Shown in pieces: positions 1 through 8,409 of a stretch of DNA of 64,000 bases (within the stretch, counting starts at the first letter, position 1; each line of letters opens with the position of its first letter). The stretch comes from Alphaproteobacteria bacterium (GTDB lineage Bacteria > Pseudomonadota > Alphaproteobacteria > Micropepsales > Micropepsaceae), in the NCBI GenBank assembly GCA_028871345.1, contig JAGWNK010000004.1:62001-126000 (forward strand). The letters run 5' to 3'. A program made the position numbers and the translations under genes. Under the pieces are notes generated by a model. It was not told the DNA's origin. It ran no database searches and saw only the letters and a program-made list of their open reading frames with translations.

Positions 1-1
1 C

Positions 2-913
2 GGAAGGGCACCGCTCGGCGGCGAGATCATGAGCCACGATTTCGTCGAGGCGGCACTCCTGCTGCGTGCGGGATGGGAAGTTCATCTTGTTACCACGCTC
101 GATGGCAGTTATGAGGAACCGCCGACGACGCTGCTCGATCATCTGGCCCGCGACCGCCGCTGGTGCCAGGGCAACCTTCAGCATCTGCGCCTCATCTTCG
201 CGCAAGGATTCAGGACCGAAAGCCGCGGGCACTTCCTTGCCGGCGTCATGTCGTATGTGTCGTCGCCGCTGTGGCTGGCGCTGATCCTGGCCTCCATCGC
301 GATGATGCTGGATCCTGTGCACGTCGAACCGGTCACCTATTTCGGCCGCTATCCGCTGATCGCCTGGCCGGTGTCCCACACGACGGATCTGCTGGCATTG
401 CTCGGCGAAACAGCAGGGCTGCTATATGGCCCAAAACTTCTCGGCCTGCTTCTTGTCCTCCGCGGTCAGGAAACGCGCCGGGCGCATGGGGGAGGGTGGA
501 AGGCCGTCGTGAGCGTTGCGCTGGAGAGCCTATTCTCCACGCTTCTGGCACCCATCGCGATGTTGTCGCAGAGCGGCTTCGTGGTCCGCATCCTACTCGG
601 AGAAACCAAAGGCTGGGGTGTCCAGCGCCGCGACGCGGGCGGCCTCGGATGGAGACTGATCGCTCGAGTGTTCGCCGTTCACACCCTGATTGCCGTCATT
701 GGCTGTATCGTCGTCTATCTCCTCCTGCCCGGCTGCATCTGGTGGTTCGTCCTTCTGTTTGCGGGGCCGGCGATGGCCATTCCGTTCGTCAGCCTGACCA
801 GCAGCACGGCCGTCGGGCGCTGGACCTCCCGTCACGGCCTGTTCATGACGGCGGAGGACGCCGGGCGCATAGAGATCGTCAAGCGGGTCAAGCTGAGCCT
901 GTCACGGGCATAA
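2..913 (+). CDS. opgH: Glucans biosynthesis glucosyltransferase OpgH (MdoH), C-terminal part
   Basis: The gene enters the window already open; 303 codons are visible before the TAA. OpgH is an inner-membrane family 2 glycosyltransferase that makes the beta-glucan backbone of osmoregulated periplasmic glucans from UDP-glucose. The visible part begins at the conserved segment reading GGEIMSHDFVEAALLLRAGW, followed by the RDRRWCQGNLQH block, which is the family form of the QxxRW acceptor/processivity motif. After that come several hydrophobic membrane stretches (roughly visible residues 85-105, 135-155, 175-195 and 225-265). The N-terminal catalytic half lies outside the window. A receiver gene runs convergently, with only six bases between the stops. 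Confidence 0.9.
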   Translation, partial: GRAPLGGEIMSHDFVEAALLLRAGWEVHLVTTLDGSYEEPPTTLLDHLARDRRWCQGNLQHLRLIFAQGFRTESRGHFLAGVMSYVSSPLWLALILASIAMMLDPVHVEPVTYFGRYPLIAWPVSHTTDLLALLGETAGLLYGPKLLGLLLVLRGQETRRAHGGGWKAVVSVALESLFSTLLAPIAMLSQSGFVVRILLGETKGWGVQRRDAGGLGWRLIARVFAVHTLIAVIGCIVVYLLLPGCIWWFVLLFAGPAMAIPFVSLTSSTAVGRWTSRHGLFMTAEDAGRIEIVKRVKLSLSRA

Positions 914-919
914 ACGCCC

Positions 920-1348
920 TTACAGATGCCTGAGAAGCGCGCCGCGGGCCACGCGTACAGGGCGCGCGCGCCGCAGGAGCACCAGCAGAGCGTCCACCAG
1001 CGCCGCGTCGCTGGCCGGTTTCATGATCGAAGTCACCTCTGGCCACTCACGATAGATCGGATCGTCTTTGCCCTGTCCCGTGTAGAAGAGAAATGGAACC
1101 TGCCGGCGGGCCAGGATCCGGGCGATCGGGTCCACCGAGTGCCTTCCGACATGGACATCGAGAATGGCAGCAGAAATGTCGGCGGCGGTCGCGCAGGCTA
1201 CGGCGTCTGTGACCTCGGCGTATGGACCGAGCACGCGCGCGCCCTCATCTACGAGCATGCTTTCAAGCTGAAGAGCGATCGGAAATTCGTCCTCGACTAC
1301 CAGTACGCAACTTCCCGCCAAGGCACCGCCAAATCCGTGATCCGGCAT
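920..1348 (-). CDS. Single-domain response regulator (CheY-like receiver)
   Basis: This is a stand-alone receiver of 142 residues with no output domain. The usual pocket is visible: acidic pair in VVEDE near residues 18-20, phospho-acceptor Asp in AILDVHVG near 64, Thr in FYTGQG, and Lys in IMKP. The ATG at 1348 is preferred because GGAG lies about ten bases upstream; an in-frame start at 1402 would add 18 residues. Such proteins act as phospho-relays or bind a partner. No cognate histidine kinase is adjacent, so its pathway is unknown. Confidence 0.8.
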   Translation of the reverse strand: MPDHGFGGALAGSCVLVVEDEFPIALQLESMLVDEGARVLGPYAEVTDAVACATAADISAAILDVHVGRHSVDPIARILARRQVPFLFYTGQGKDDPIYREWPEVTSIMKPASDAALVDALLVLLRRARPVRVARGALLRHL

Positions 1349-1480
1349 AACTTCGGAACTCCACAAAGCACGAGGTCGGGAAGGTTGCGTCAAAATCAAC
1401 ACCTAGGCCGACACCTACCATAACTCGGGGCAGTGCCTGTCTGTTCCTGCGAACCGTATCATTTCTGCAAATCGGGGCGT

Positions 1481-1570
1481 TGGCGGATGGGGTGGGATTC
1501 GAACCCACGAGACCCTCACAGGCCTGCCGGTTTTCAAGACCGGTGCCTTAAACCGCTCGGCCACCCATCC
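1481..1570 (-). tRNA. tRNA-Ser (anticodon TGA)
   Basis: Read on the minus strand, the 90-base gene starts GGATGGG, which pairs with CCCATCC at the 3' end, followed by discriminator G and an encoded CCA. The anticodon stem CCGGT/ACCGG holds a seven-base CTTGAAA loop with anticodon TGA. A long variable arm, typical of tRNA-Ser, precedes the T arm GTGGG-TTCGAAT-CCCAC. It decodes UCA and related serine codons. Confidence 0.97.
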
Positions 1571-1688
1571 GTACTCCGCTCCTAACCTCGAATTTAGGCG
1601 CGAAGCAAGTCGGGGTCGGAATTCGCGGTTGAGCGGCCGTGGCCCATCCCTTACCCTTTTTCTTCTGTCCAGGGGCTGATTCGGCTTC

Positions 1689-2627
1689 ATGTTTCCGGGA
1701 TTACGACAAACCTTCGCCCTCGTGGTGCTTGGTGCATTGGTCGCGGGCTGCGCCGGCACACAGCAGGCGCCGCAGGTCACAGTGCCTCCCAATTCCGGCG
1801 TCTACCGCATCGGGCAGCCCTACCAGATCGGCGGGACCTGGTATTACCCCCGCGAACAGCCGGATTACGACGAGACCGGCATTGCCTCGTGGTACGGCCC
1901 GACGTTCGACGGGAACCTGACGGCCGACGGCGAAATCTTCGATCGCAACGCCCTGACGGCCGCCCATCGCACCCTGCCGATGCCGGTGAACGTCCGCATC
2001 ACCAACCTCGAGAACGGCAAGTCCGTGGTCGTGCGCGTCAACGACCGGGGCCCGTTCGCCAAGGGCCGCATCATTGACGTGTCGGAACAGGCGGCCAAAC
2101 TGCTGGGCTTCTACGGCGTGGGCACGGCGCGCGTCAGGGTCCAGTACATGGCGCGGGCGGACCTTTCCACCGGGCAACCGCAACCGTTCGGTGCCGGAAC
2201 CCCGGCGCAAGCCGTGACAGCCGTTGCGGCCGCACCCGCAACCGCCGTCGAGTCGGGCGTCCTGCCGCCAGTGCCGGGCACGACCCCAGCCGCGCCGCAA
2301 ACGCAGACCGCAACGGTTGCGCCTTCCGCGCCGGCGACCCCGGCGCCCGATCCGGGTGCGCTGCCGACGGGGCAGGTGACCACGGTGCCGGTACCGGCGG
2401 TGACGCACCTCTATGTGCAGGTCGGCGCCTTCAGCAACTACCAGAACGCCCTGCGCCTGAAGAACCGGCTTGGCGACGACCTGAAGATTTCGACCATTCA
2501 ACGCAACCGCCAAACGCTCTATAGAGTGCGCTCCGGGCCCTATGACAAAACCGACGACGCCGATGCCGCGCTTTCGAAAGTCATGGACCTTGGCGCCAAC
2601 GACGCGCATATCGTCGTCGATCAATAG
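1689..2627 (+). CDS. rlpA: Septal ring lytic transglycosylase RlpA, lipoprotein with SPOR domain
   Basis: The 312-residue protein starts with a signal peptide ending in the lipobox LVAGC, so it is probably a lipoprotein. RlpA proteins cleave stem-peptide-free (denuded) glycan strands at the septum. The double-psi beta-barrel domain spans about residues 60-145 and contains ASWYGPTFDG and VNDRGPF. A Pro/Ala/Thr-rich linker (about 165-235) leads to a SPOR domain (about 240-312, starting near THLYVQVGAF) that binds denuded septal peptidoglycan. The carboxypeptidase gene follows 16 bases downstream in the same direction, suggesting a cell-wall operon. Confidence 0.93.
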   Translation: MFPGLRQTFALVVLGALVAGCAGTQQAPQVTVPPNSGVYRIGQPYQIGGTWYYPREQPDYDETGIASWYGPTFDGNLTADGEIFDRNALTAAHRTLPMPVNVRITNLENGKSVVVRVNDRGPFAKGRIIDVSEQAAKLLGFYGVGTARVRVQYMARADLSTGQPQPFGAGTPAQAVTAVAAAPATAVESGVLPPVPGTTPAAPQTQTATVAPSAPATPAPDPGALPTGQVTTVPVPAVTHLYVQVGAFSNYQNALRLKNRLGDDLKISTIQRNRQTLYRVRSGPYDKTDDADAALSKVMDLGANDAHIVVDQ

Positions 2628-2643
2628 CCCCGGGGAGAAATCC

Positions 2644-3837
2644 ATGCCGCGACTGCGTGCCGTCCTCTTTGCACTGTCCCTTCTGAGCCTATGCGCTTCG
2701 CCGGCGCTGGCCGTGATGAACACGAGCGCGGAGCACGCGCTACTGATGGACGGCCAGTCGGGGCAAGTGCTGTGGGCGAAGGACGGCTATGTCCCGACGC
2801 CCCCGGCCTCGATGTCCAAGCTGATGACCCTGGAACTCGTCTTCCAGCGCTTGAAGGATGGCCGGCTGAAGCTCACCGACAAGCTGCCGGTCTCCGAAAC
2901 GGCCTGGCGGACCGGGGGCTCCAAAGGCTTCGTCCGCGTGGGCGATCAACTCACCATCGAAGATCTCGTCCAGCGCATCATCGTGCAATCGGCGAACGAC
3001 GCTTGTGTCGTCATCGCCGAGGGTCTCGGCGGCACGGTGGACGGCTTCGTCAATCTGATGAACTCACGCGCCAGGGAACTCGGGCTTACCCAGTCGCACT
3101 TCGTCAATCCGGACGGGCTGCCCGATCCTCCCGGCCAGCTGATGTCGGCCAACGACCTGGCGAAGCTGGCACGCCATCTGATCTACGATTACCCGCAGTA
3201 CTATCATTACTTCAGCGAGAGAAGTTACACGACCTACGATCGCGGCAAGCCGATCACCCAGCCCAACCGCAACACCTTCCTCGACAAATTCTCGGGGGCC
3301 GACGGCCTCAAAACCGGCTACACCGACGCCTCGGGCTTCGGCGTCGTCGCATCCGCGGTGCGCGACGGCCATCGCCTCATCCTGGTGCTGAACGGCCTGC
3401 GCTATCCCGACCTGGCCAAGGACGCTCCGGCCAAGATGGAATGGATCGGCGAAATGCGTCGCGGCGACGAGGCGGCGCGCGTTCTCGACATGGGTTTCCG
3501 CGAGTTCCGCAGCTACCAGCTGTTCAAACCCGGCGAGATCGCCGGGGTCGTGCGCGTCTGGGGCGGTACCAAGAGCTCGGTCGCCGCCACGCCGGGCAAG
3601 GCGGTCGCCGTGACCATGCAGGTGGACTCCCGCGCCGGCATGAAGGTGACGATGCGCTACAACGAGCCGCTCCAGGCGCCGATCGCGCAGGGCCAGCGGA
3701 TCGGCACGCTGACGGTTTCGGCACCCGACTTCCCGAACCTGAACGTGCCGCTTTACGCCGCCGAGAGCGTTCCGCGCACCGGAATATTCGGGCGCATCAT
3801 CATGGGCATCAAAGCGCTGATCTCCGGCCACAAATGA
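2644..3837 (+). CDS. D-alanyl-D-alanine carboxypeptidase (PBP5/DacC family)
   Basis: This is a 397-residue low-molecular-mass penicillin-binding protein that trims the terminal D-Ala from peptidoglycan stem peptides in the periplasm. The ATG at 2644 follows a GGGGAGAA ribosome site and begins a signal peptide cut near residue 23. The serine-peptidase motifs are all present: SMSK at 56-59, SAN about 54 residues later, and KTG in GLKTGYT. A beta-rich PBP5 C-terminal domain follows. The end (GIFGRIIMGIKALISGHK) looks like the amphipathic helix that anchors this family. The stop overlaps the tmk start by four bases (ATGA). Confidence 0.94.
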   Translation: MPRLRAVLFALSLLSLCASPALAVMNTSAEHALLMDGQSGQVLWAKDGYVPTPPASMSKLMTLELVFQRLKDGRLKLTDKLPVSETAWRTGGSKGFVRVGDQLTIEDLVQRIIVQSANDACVVIAEGLGGTVDGFVNLMNSRARELGLTQSHFVNPDGLPDPPGQLMSANDLAKLARHLIYDYPQYYHYFSERSYTTYDRGKPITQPNRNTFLDKFSGADGLKTGYTDASGFGVVASAVRDGHRLILVLNGLRYPDLAKDAPAKMEWIGEMRRGDEAARVLDMGFREFRSYQLFKPGEIAGVVRVWGGTKSSVAATPGKAVAVTMQVDSRAGMKVTMRYNEPLQAPIAQGQRIGTLTVSAPDFPNLNVPLYAAESVPRTGIFGRIIMGIKALISGHK

Positions 3838-4481
3838 CGCGCAAACCGGGCCGCTTCATCACCTTCGAAGGCGGCGAGGGGACCGGCAAATCCACCCAGG
3901 CACGCCTCTTGAGCAAGGCTCTCGAAGCGCGCGGCATCGCCTGCGTCGTGACGCGCGAACCTGGCGGATCGCCAGGCGCCGAGGAGATCCGCAATCTGCT
4001 CGTCAAAGGCGAACCGGGCCGCTGGGACGTGCTGCCAGAGACCCTGATGCTCTATGCGGCGCGGGCCGATCACCTCGAGCGGACCATCAAGCCGGCGCTC
4101 GCAGAGGGTCGCTGGGTGATCAGCGACCGCTTCTCCGACTCGTCCTACGCCTATCAAGGAGCCGGCCGGGGCCTGAACCGGGAAACCGTGCGGCGCATCG
4201 AGGCCATCGCCATCGGCGACTTTAAGCCGGACCTGACGCTGGTGCTCGACCTGCCGACCGACACCGGCCTCAGACGGACCAAAACGCGAGGGTCGGGCGA
4301 CACCCGCTTCGAGCAGTTCGATGCGCCATTCCACGAGCGCATGCGCAAGGCTTTCCTGGACATCGCCCGCAGGGCAGCCGACCGCTGTGTCGTGATCGAC
4401 GCCGGAAAGAACGAAGCCGAGGTGGCAGAGGCGGTGCTTGCGGCGGTCGTCAAGCGATTTTCCCTCAAGAAAAAGGCATAG
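3834..4481 (+). CDS. tmk: Thymidylate kinase
   Basis: The 215-residue enzyme phosphorylates dTMP to dTDP with ATP in dTTP synthesis. The P-loop GGEGTGKST is near residue 11, followed by the substrate motif TREPGGSPGAEEIR and the ISDRFSDSSYAYQGAGRG block that binds dTMP. The lid region carries KTRGSGDTRFE. Length matches the family. The start overlaps the upstream carboxypeptidase stop by four bases, implying translational coupling. holB follows 60 bases later, the common tmk-holB pairing. Confidence 0.96.
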   Translation: MTRKPGRFITFEGGEGTGKSTQARLLSKALEARGIACVVTREPGGSPGAEEIRNLLVKGEPGRWDVLPETLMLYAARADHLERTIKPALAEGRWVISDRFSDSSYAYQGAGRGLNRETVRRIEAIAIGDFKPDLTLVLDLPTDTGLRRTKTRGSGDTRFEQFDAPFHERMRKAFLDIARRAADRCVVIDAGKNEAEVAEAVLAAVVKRFSLKKKA

Positions 4482-4541
4482 TTGCCGGCTCGCGTTCATC
4501 CGATGGATGAAACGCAACCGGAATCCTCATAGAGTGCGCGC

Positions 4542-5582
4542 ATGGCCCGCAAGTCGCGACCAGAAGTTCCCGAAGCGGACTCCCACCCGCGCAAGACGAC
4601 GCGGCTGATCGGCCAGGATCGCCCGCTGCAAATCGTATCGCGCGCCTTGCGCACCGGGCGCCCGCCGCAGGCCTGGCTGATTTGCGGCCCCCCAGGCGTC
4701 GGAAAAGCCACGCTGGCTTATCGCATTGCCCGTTACCTGCTGGCTTACGGCGCCAGCGACCGCGGCAGCGAAGACCTGTCGGTCCCGCCCAACGATCCGG
4801 CGGCGATCCAAGTGGCGGCGGGTTCGCATCCGGGACTCATGGTGCTGACCCGCGCGATCAATCCCGACACAGGCAAGCCGATGACCGTGTTGTCGGTCGG
4901 CGAGGTGCGCCGGCTCAACGCGTTTTTCGGCATGACATCGGGCGCCGGAGGCTGGCGCGTGGTCATCGTCGACACGGCCGACGACATGAACGACGCCGCG
5001 GCAAACGCGCTGTTGAAACTGCTCGAAGAACCGCCGCCGCGCGCCATGCTGATTCTTCTGTCGAACACGCCCGGCCGCCTTCTGCCGACCATCCGCTCGC
5101 GCTGCCAACGCCTCAACCTGCGGCCGCTGCCGGACGAAGCGCTGGCGGCGGAGCTGGCCGCCTCGGCGCCGGAGCTGGAATCGGCCAAACGGGCGTCGCT
5201 GGTGCGCCTGGCCGGCGGCTCCCTGGGCGCGGCGCTGCAGCTCAAGGACGGCGAAGGCCTCGCCGTGGCGCAGGACGCGGCGCGCTTGATCGATGCCGCG
5301 GCCCAACCCGATGTCCCCGCGCTGCTGTCGCTGGCGGAGAAGCTGGGGCGGATGACGGACGGGCTGGACATGCTGGGCGATTTCCTCACCGAAACGCTTT
5401 CTGCGCGGATCCGCGCGCGCGCGGCGAACGGACAGGCGCATCTCGAGCGCTGGGTCGAAGCGCACGAAACCCTGCGCCGGATGTTCGCCAGAACCACCGC
5501 CCTTCATCTCGACCCCAAGCAGACGGTACTCGGCGCCGCGCGGACCTTGCGGACGACCACGGCGCGGGCAGGGACCGTCTAG
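4542..5582 (+). CDS. holB: DNA polymerase III delta-prime subunit
   Basis: The 346-residue protein is the delta-prime subunit of the clamp loader, which opens the beta clamp and loads it on primed DNA. An AAA+ domain shows the P-loop GPPGVGKAT (about residues 49-57), a downstream acidic strand (VVIVDTADDMN), the LLKLLEEPPP segment and the SRCQRL sensor motif characteristic of clamp-loader subunits. A C-terminal helical collar follows. It lies between tmk and tatD; its TAG stop directly abuts the tatD ATG. Confidence 0.93.
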   Translation: MARKSRPEVPEADSHPRKTTRLIGQDRPLQIVSRALRTGRPPQAWLICGPPGVGKATLAYRIARYLLAYGASDRGSEDLSVPPNDPAAIQVAAGSHPGLMVLTRAINPDTGKPMTVLSVGEVRRLNAFFGMTSGAGGWRVVIVDTADDMNDAAANALLKLLEEPPPRAMLILLSNTPGRLLPTIRSRCQRLNLRPLPDEALAAELAASAPELESAKRASLVRLAGGSLGAALQLKDGEGLAVAQDAARLIDAAAQPDVPALLSLAEKLGRMTDGLDMLGDFLTETLSARIRARAANGQAHLERWVEAHETLRRMFARTTALHLDPKQTVLGAARTLRTTTARAGTV

Positions 5583-6374
5583 ATGCTGGTCGACAGCCAC
5601 TGCCATCTCGATTTTCCCGACCTGGCCGCGGAGCGCGACGCCGTCGTGGCGCGGGCCAAGACGGCCGGCGTCGGCGCATGCATCACCATCGGAACCAAGC
5701 TTTCGACGTTCCCCAATACGCGCGCGGCGGCAGAGCGCTTCGACAACGTGTGGTGCAGCGTCGGCATCCATCCCCACGAGGCGGACGCCGAGCCGCTCGA
5801 TGACGCGGCCCCGGTCCTGGCGGTCACCGACGATCCCAAAGTGGTGGGCATCGGCGAGACGGGCCTGGACTATTTCTACAATCATTCCTCGCAAGACAGG
5901 CAGCGCGCCAATTTCCGCGCCCACATCGCCGCGGCACGGCAGAGCCGCCTGCCGCTCATCGTCCACACGCGCGACGCCGAATGCGACACCATCGAGATCC
6001 TGCGCGAGGAAATGGCGGCCGGTGCCTTCACGGGCGTCCTGCATTGCTTCACCGGCAGCCAGACGCTCGCACGCGCGGCGCTCGACCTCGGATTCCTCAT
6101 CTCCGCCTCGGGCATCATCACCTTCAAGAAGTCGGACGCCTTGCGCGATGTCTTCCGCACGGTGCCGCTGGACCGACTGCTGGTCGAAACGGATGCGCCG
6201 TACCTGGCGCCGGTCCCGCACCGGGGCAAGCGCAACGAGCCGGCGTTCGTGGTGTACACGGCGGCGGCCCTGGCGGAACTGAAGGGCGTGCCGGCGCACG
6301 AGCTGGCGCGAGCCACGACCGACAATTTCTTCCGCCTGTTCACGAAGGTGCCGCGACCGGCGGAGTTGCCATGA
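5583..6374 (+). CDS. TatD family metal-dependent hydrolase (DNase)
   Basis: The 263-residue TIM-barrel hydrolase belongs to the TatD family, whose members have 3'-5' DNase activity. Metal ligands are visible: HCH at residues 6-8, Glu in GIGETGLDYF (about 92), His in LIVHTRD (about 128), His in VLHCFTG (about 154), and Asp in LVETDAPYLAP. The start directly follows the holB stop. The stop overlaps the next gene by four bases, so tmk-holB-tatD and the metallo-hydrolase form one operon. Confidence 0.92.
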   Translation: MLVDSHCHLDFPDLAAERDAVVARAKTAGVGACITIGTKLSTFPNTRAAAERFDNVWCSVGIHPHEADAEPLDDAAPVLAVTDDPKVVGIGETGLDYFYNHSSQDRQRANFRAHIAAARQSRLPLIVHTRDAECDTIEILREEMAAGAFTGVLHCFTGSQTLARAALDLGFLISASGIITFKKSDALRDVFRTVPLDRLLVETDAPYLAPVPHRGKRNEPAFVVYTAAALAELKGVPAHELARATTDNFFRLFTKVPRPAELP

Positions 6375-7216
6375 CCAGCGCCGTCGAAGTCACTATTCTC
6401 GGCTGCGGCTCATCGGGCGGCGTGCCGCGGCTTGGCGGACCCGACAACGCCGGCTACTGGGGTGCCTGCAACCCGGCCAATCCCAAGAACCGGCGCAGCC
6501 GCTGCTCGATCCTGGTGCAAAAGCACTTGGCCGAGGGCACGACGCGCGTTCTGGTCGACACCTCGCCCGACATGCGCGAGCAATTGTTGCGCGCGCATGT
6601 GGCGAGCCTCGACGGCATCCTGATCACGCACGATCATGCCGATCAGCTCCACGGCATCGACGACCTGCGCCAGATCATGCTGCATCAGCGCCGCCGCGCC
6701 GATATCCACACCGATGCGAAGACGGCGGAAGGCATCGTCTCGCGATTCTCCTATTGCTTCGTGCAGTCCGCCGGCAGCGACTATCCGCCGATGGCCACCA
6801 TGCATGCGATCCCGGAGCCGTTCGCACCGTTCGAGATCAGTGGAGCAGGGGGCCAGCTTCCGGTTCTCGCCTTCAGCCAGCGCCACGGGCTGATGCGCTC
6901 CCTCGGCTTCCGCTTCGGTCCGATCGCCTATTCCCCGGACGTCAACGAACTCGACGATGCCGCCTTCAAGGCGCTCGACGGCGTCGACTGCTGGATCGTC
7001 GATGCGCTGCGCTATACGCCGCACCCCAGCCACGCCCACCTGGCGCTCGCCCTGGAATGGATCGCGCGGGTGAAACCCAAGCGCGCCGTGCTGACGAACC
7101 TGCACGTCGACCTGGATTACGGCACGCTGCGCCGGGAACTGCCCGAGAACGTCGAACCGGCCTATGACGGAATGACCGTCATGGCCGGCTCGGTGTCCAC
7201 ACGTCGCGCGATGTAG
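6371..7216 (+). CDS. MBL-fold metallo-hydrolase, PhnP-like
   Basis: The 281-residue metallo-beta-lactamase-fold protein resembles the phosphodiesterase family that includes PhnP and tRNase Z relatives. It opens with ILGCGSSGGVPR, has the metal motif THDHADQLHGID near residue 83 and a C-terminal NLHVDLDYG segment. The ATG overlaps the tatD stop (ATGA). The tatD neighbour is common in alphaproteobacteria, but no phosphonate genes are nearby, so a cyclic-phosphate substrate is only a family inference. Confidence 0.87.
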   Translation: MTSAVEVTILGCGSSGGVPRLGGPDNAGYWGACNPANPKNRRSRCSILVQKHLAEGTTRVLVDTSPDMREQLLRAHVASLDGILITHDHADQLHGIDDLRQIMLHQRRRADIHTDAKTAEGIVSRFSYCFVQSAGSDYPPMATMHAIPEPFAPFEISGAGGQLPVLAFSQRHGLMRSLGFRFGPIAYSPDVNELDDAAFKALDGVDCWIVDALRYTPHPSHAHLALALEWIARVKPKRAVLTNLHVDLDYGTLRRELPENVEPAYDGMTVMAGSVSTRRAM

Positions 7217-7394
7217 TGGAAATGGCCATCGCAGCGGCACGCTTCAAGGGGGCCGCGAAAATATTTTTAAGCCATCCTTCCAAGGCATTGCGCGCTGTTC
7301 TTGACCAAGCCTAAGACGCACGCCCGACTTCGTCCGCAAATTCTTTTGCGGGGCGCGAGCGGCCACAGGCCGGCAGCGTGCGGTGGTGGCGAGC

Positions 7395-7613
7395 CTACCG
7401 GCCCTGGTGGCGGAAGTTGCGATTGCCGCCTTTGATTTGCGAGAAATTGCCGCCTTTTCCCGGAAACTGCCGCGGCAGGTTTGGCGGGATGCCCTGCGGA
7501 GGCGCCTTCAGCGGCTTGCGGGTCTCATCGTGGAGATGCTGCGGGGCCGGTTCCTGGACTTCCGGCTCCTTGGCCGGCTTCGCGGTCTTGGTGTCTTTCG
7601 GCTTCTTGGGCAT
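7395..7613 (-). CDS. Small Lys/Pro-rich hypothetical protein
   Basis: This is a 72-residue reading frame of low complexity. It opens with MPKKPKDTKTAKPAKEP and ends with a Gly/Asn/Arg-rich tail near NFSQIKGGNRNFRHQGR. The ATG at 7613 is chosen because GGAG lies seven bases before it; an ATG four codons upstream lacks such a site. No signal peptide or membrane segment is visible and the protein would be strongly basic. It overlaps the 3' end of the M50 protease gene in another frame by about 90 bases, so one of the two ends may be mis-called. Function unknown. Confidence 0.45.
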   Translation of the reverse strand: MPKKPKDTKTAKPAKEPEVQEPAPQHLHDETRKPLKAPPQGIPPNLPRQFPGKGGNFSQIKGGNRNFRHQGR

Positions 7614-8235
7614 GGATGACTCCATGGGATGAGGGCGGATTATAGGACGGATCAGCCGGCCGGTTTAGGGGCGTTTCCGTCTGTTGCGGAGACATCTTTG
7701 CGGCCCGGCGCCGCCCGAAACCGAGGTAGCGCTGCGCCCATGGTTCCGGCAGCAATCCTGCCACCACCTTGCTGCCGTCCAACGGCGGTACCGGGATCAA
7801 GTTCAACACGCCCAGGATCAGGTTGAGCTGCACCGAGGCCCCCAGGGCGTCGGCCAGCCACGGGCCGGCGCCGTCCGGGACGATTTGCACGGCTACCGCG
7901 GAGAGGGCGGCCAGCACGAAGTTGGCGGCCGGCCCGGCTGCGGCCACCAGCATCATGTCGCGGCGCGGATGCCTCAGGCGCGACCAGGCCACCGGGACGG
8001 GCTTGGCCCAGCCGAAGAGGAATGGCGCGTTCACGGCAAACAGGAAGCCGGGCAGCAGGATGGTGCCGACGGGATCGATATGCCGCAGAGGATTGAAGGA
8101 GACGCGGCCGAGCTGTCTGGCGGTATCGTCGCCGCAGGCCGCCGCGACCCAGGCATGCGCGGCTTCGTGCAGCGTGATCGCAAGGAGTGCGACGACGACG
8201 AAGGACACGATGGAGAGGATTTCGGGCGCGGCCAT
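7525..8235 (-). CDS. Site-2 protease (M50 family) zinc metalloprotease, shortened C-terminus
   Basis: This is a polytopic intramembrane protease of 236 residues. The zinc motif HEAAH lies near residue 23 in the first membrane segment. The third ligand block NLIPVPPLDG lies near residue 145. Hydrophobic segments surround both. Family members usually end with one more membrane helix after the LLP-xP-A-x-RY motif; here LLPEPWAQRYL is followed by about 60 polar Pro/Glu/Gln/Arg-rich residues. The end overlaps the small Lys/Pro-rich ORF. The ATG at 8235 is preferred over one at 8289 because it starts just before the first membrane helix. Confidence 0.8.
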   Translation of the reverse strand: MAAPEILSIVSFVVVALLAITLHEAAHAWVAAACGDDTARQLGRVSFNPLRHIDPVGTILLPGFLFAVNAPFLFGWAKPVPVAWSRLRHPRRDMMLVAAAGPAANFVLAALSAVAVQIVPDGAGPWLADALGASVQLNLILGVLNLIPVPPLDGSKVVAGLLPEPWAQRYLGFGRRRAAKMSPQQTETPLNRPADPSYNPPSSHGVIHAQEAERHQDREAGQGAGSPGTGPAASPR

Positions 8236-8409
8236 GGGTGGGGTTCCAAGTCTGAACACCAAGGCATAGCACCTCCCCTGGCCGACCATAATTTCCCATA
8301 ATATATCTTATACGAATAACCATGATCCGGCGGGAAAGTGCTGAAAATCGCTTGACCCTGCCCCAAGGACCGGCCTCAGAGACGCCGGGGTCGAAGACAT
8401 TTGCTCGCC

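Noticed and set aside
2691-3833. Plus-strand frame overlapping the carboxypeptidase gene and running into tmk
   Set aside because: Only the tmk part, from 3834, has recognisable motifs; the upstream part is an Arg-rich out-of-frame reading of the carboxypeptidase.
4527-6299. A 590-codon open frame on the minus strand opposite holB and tatD
   Set aside because: It is antisense to two well-recognised genes, is rich in Arg, Gly and Ala with no motif, and long antisense frames are common in GC-rich DNA.
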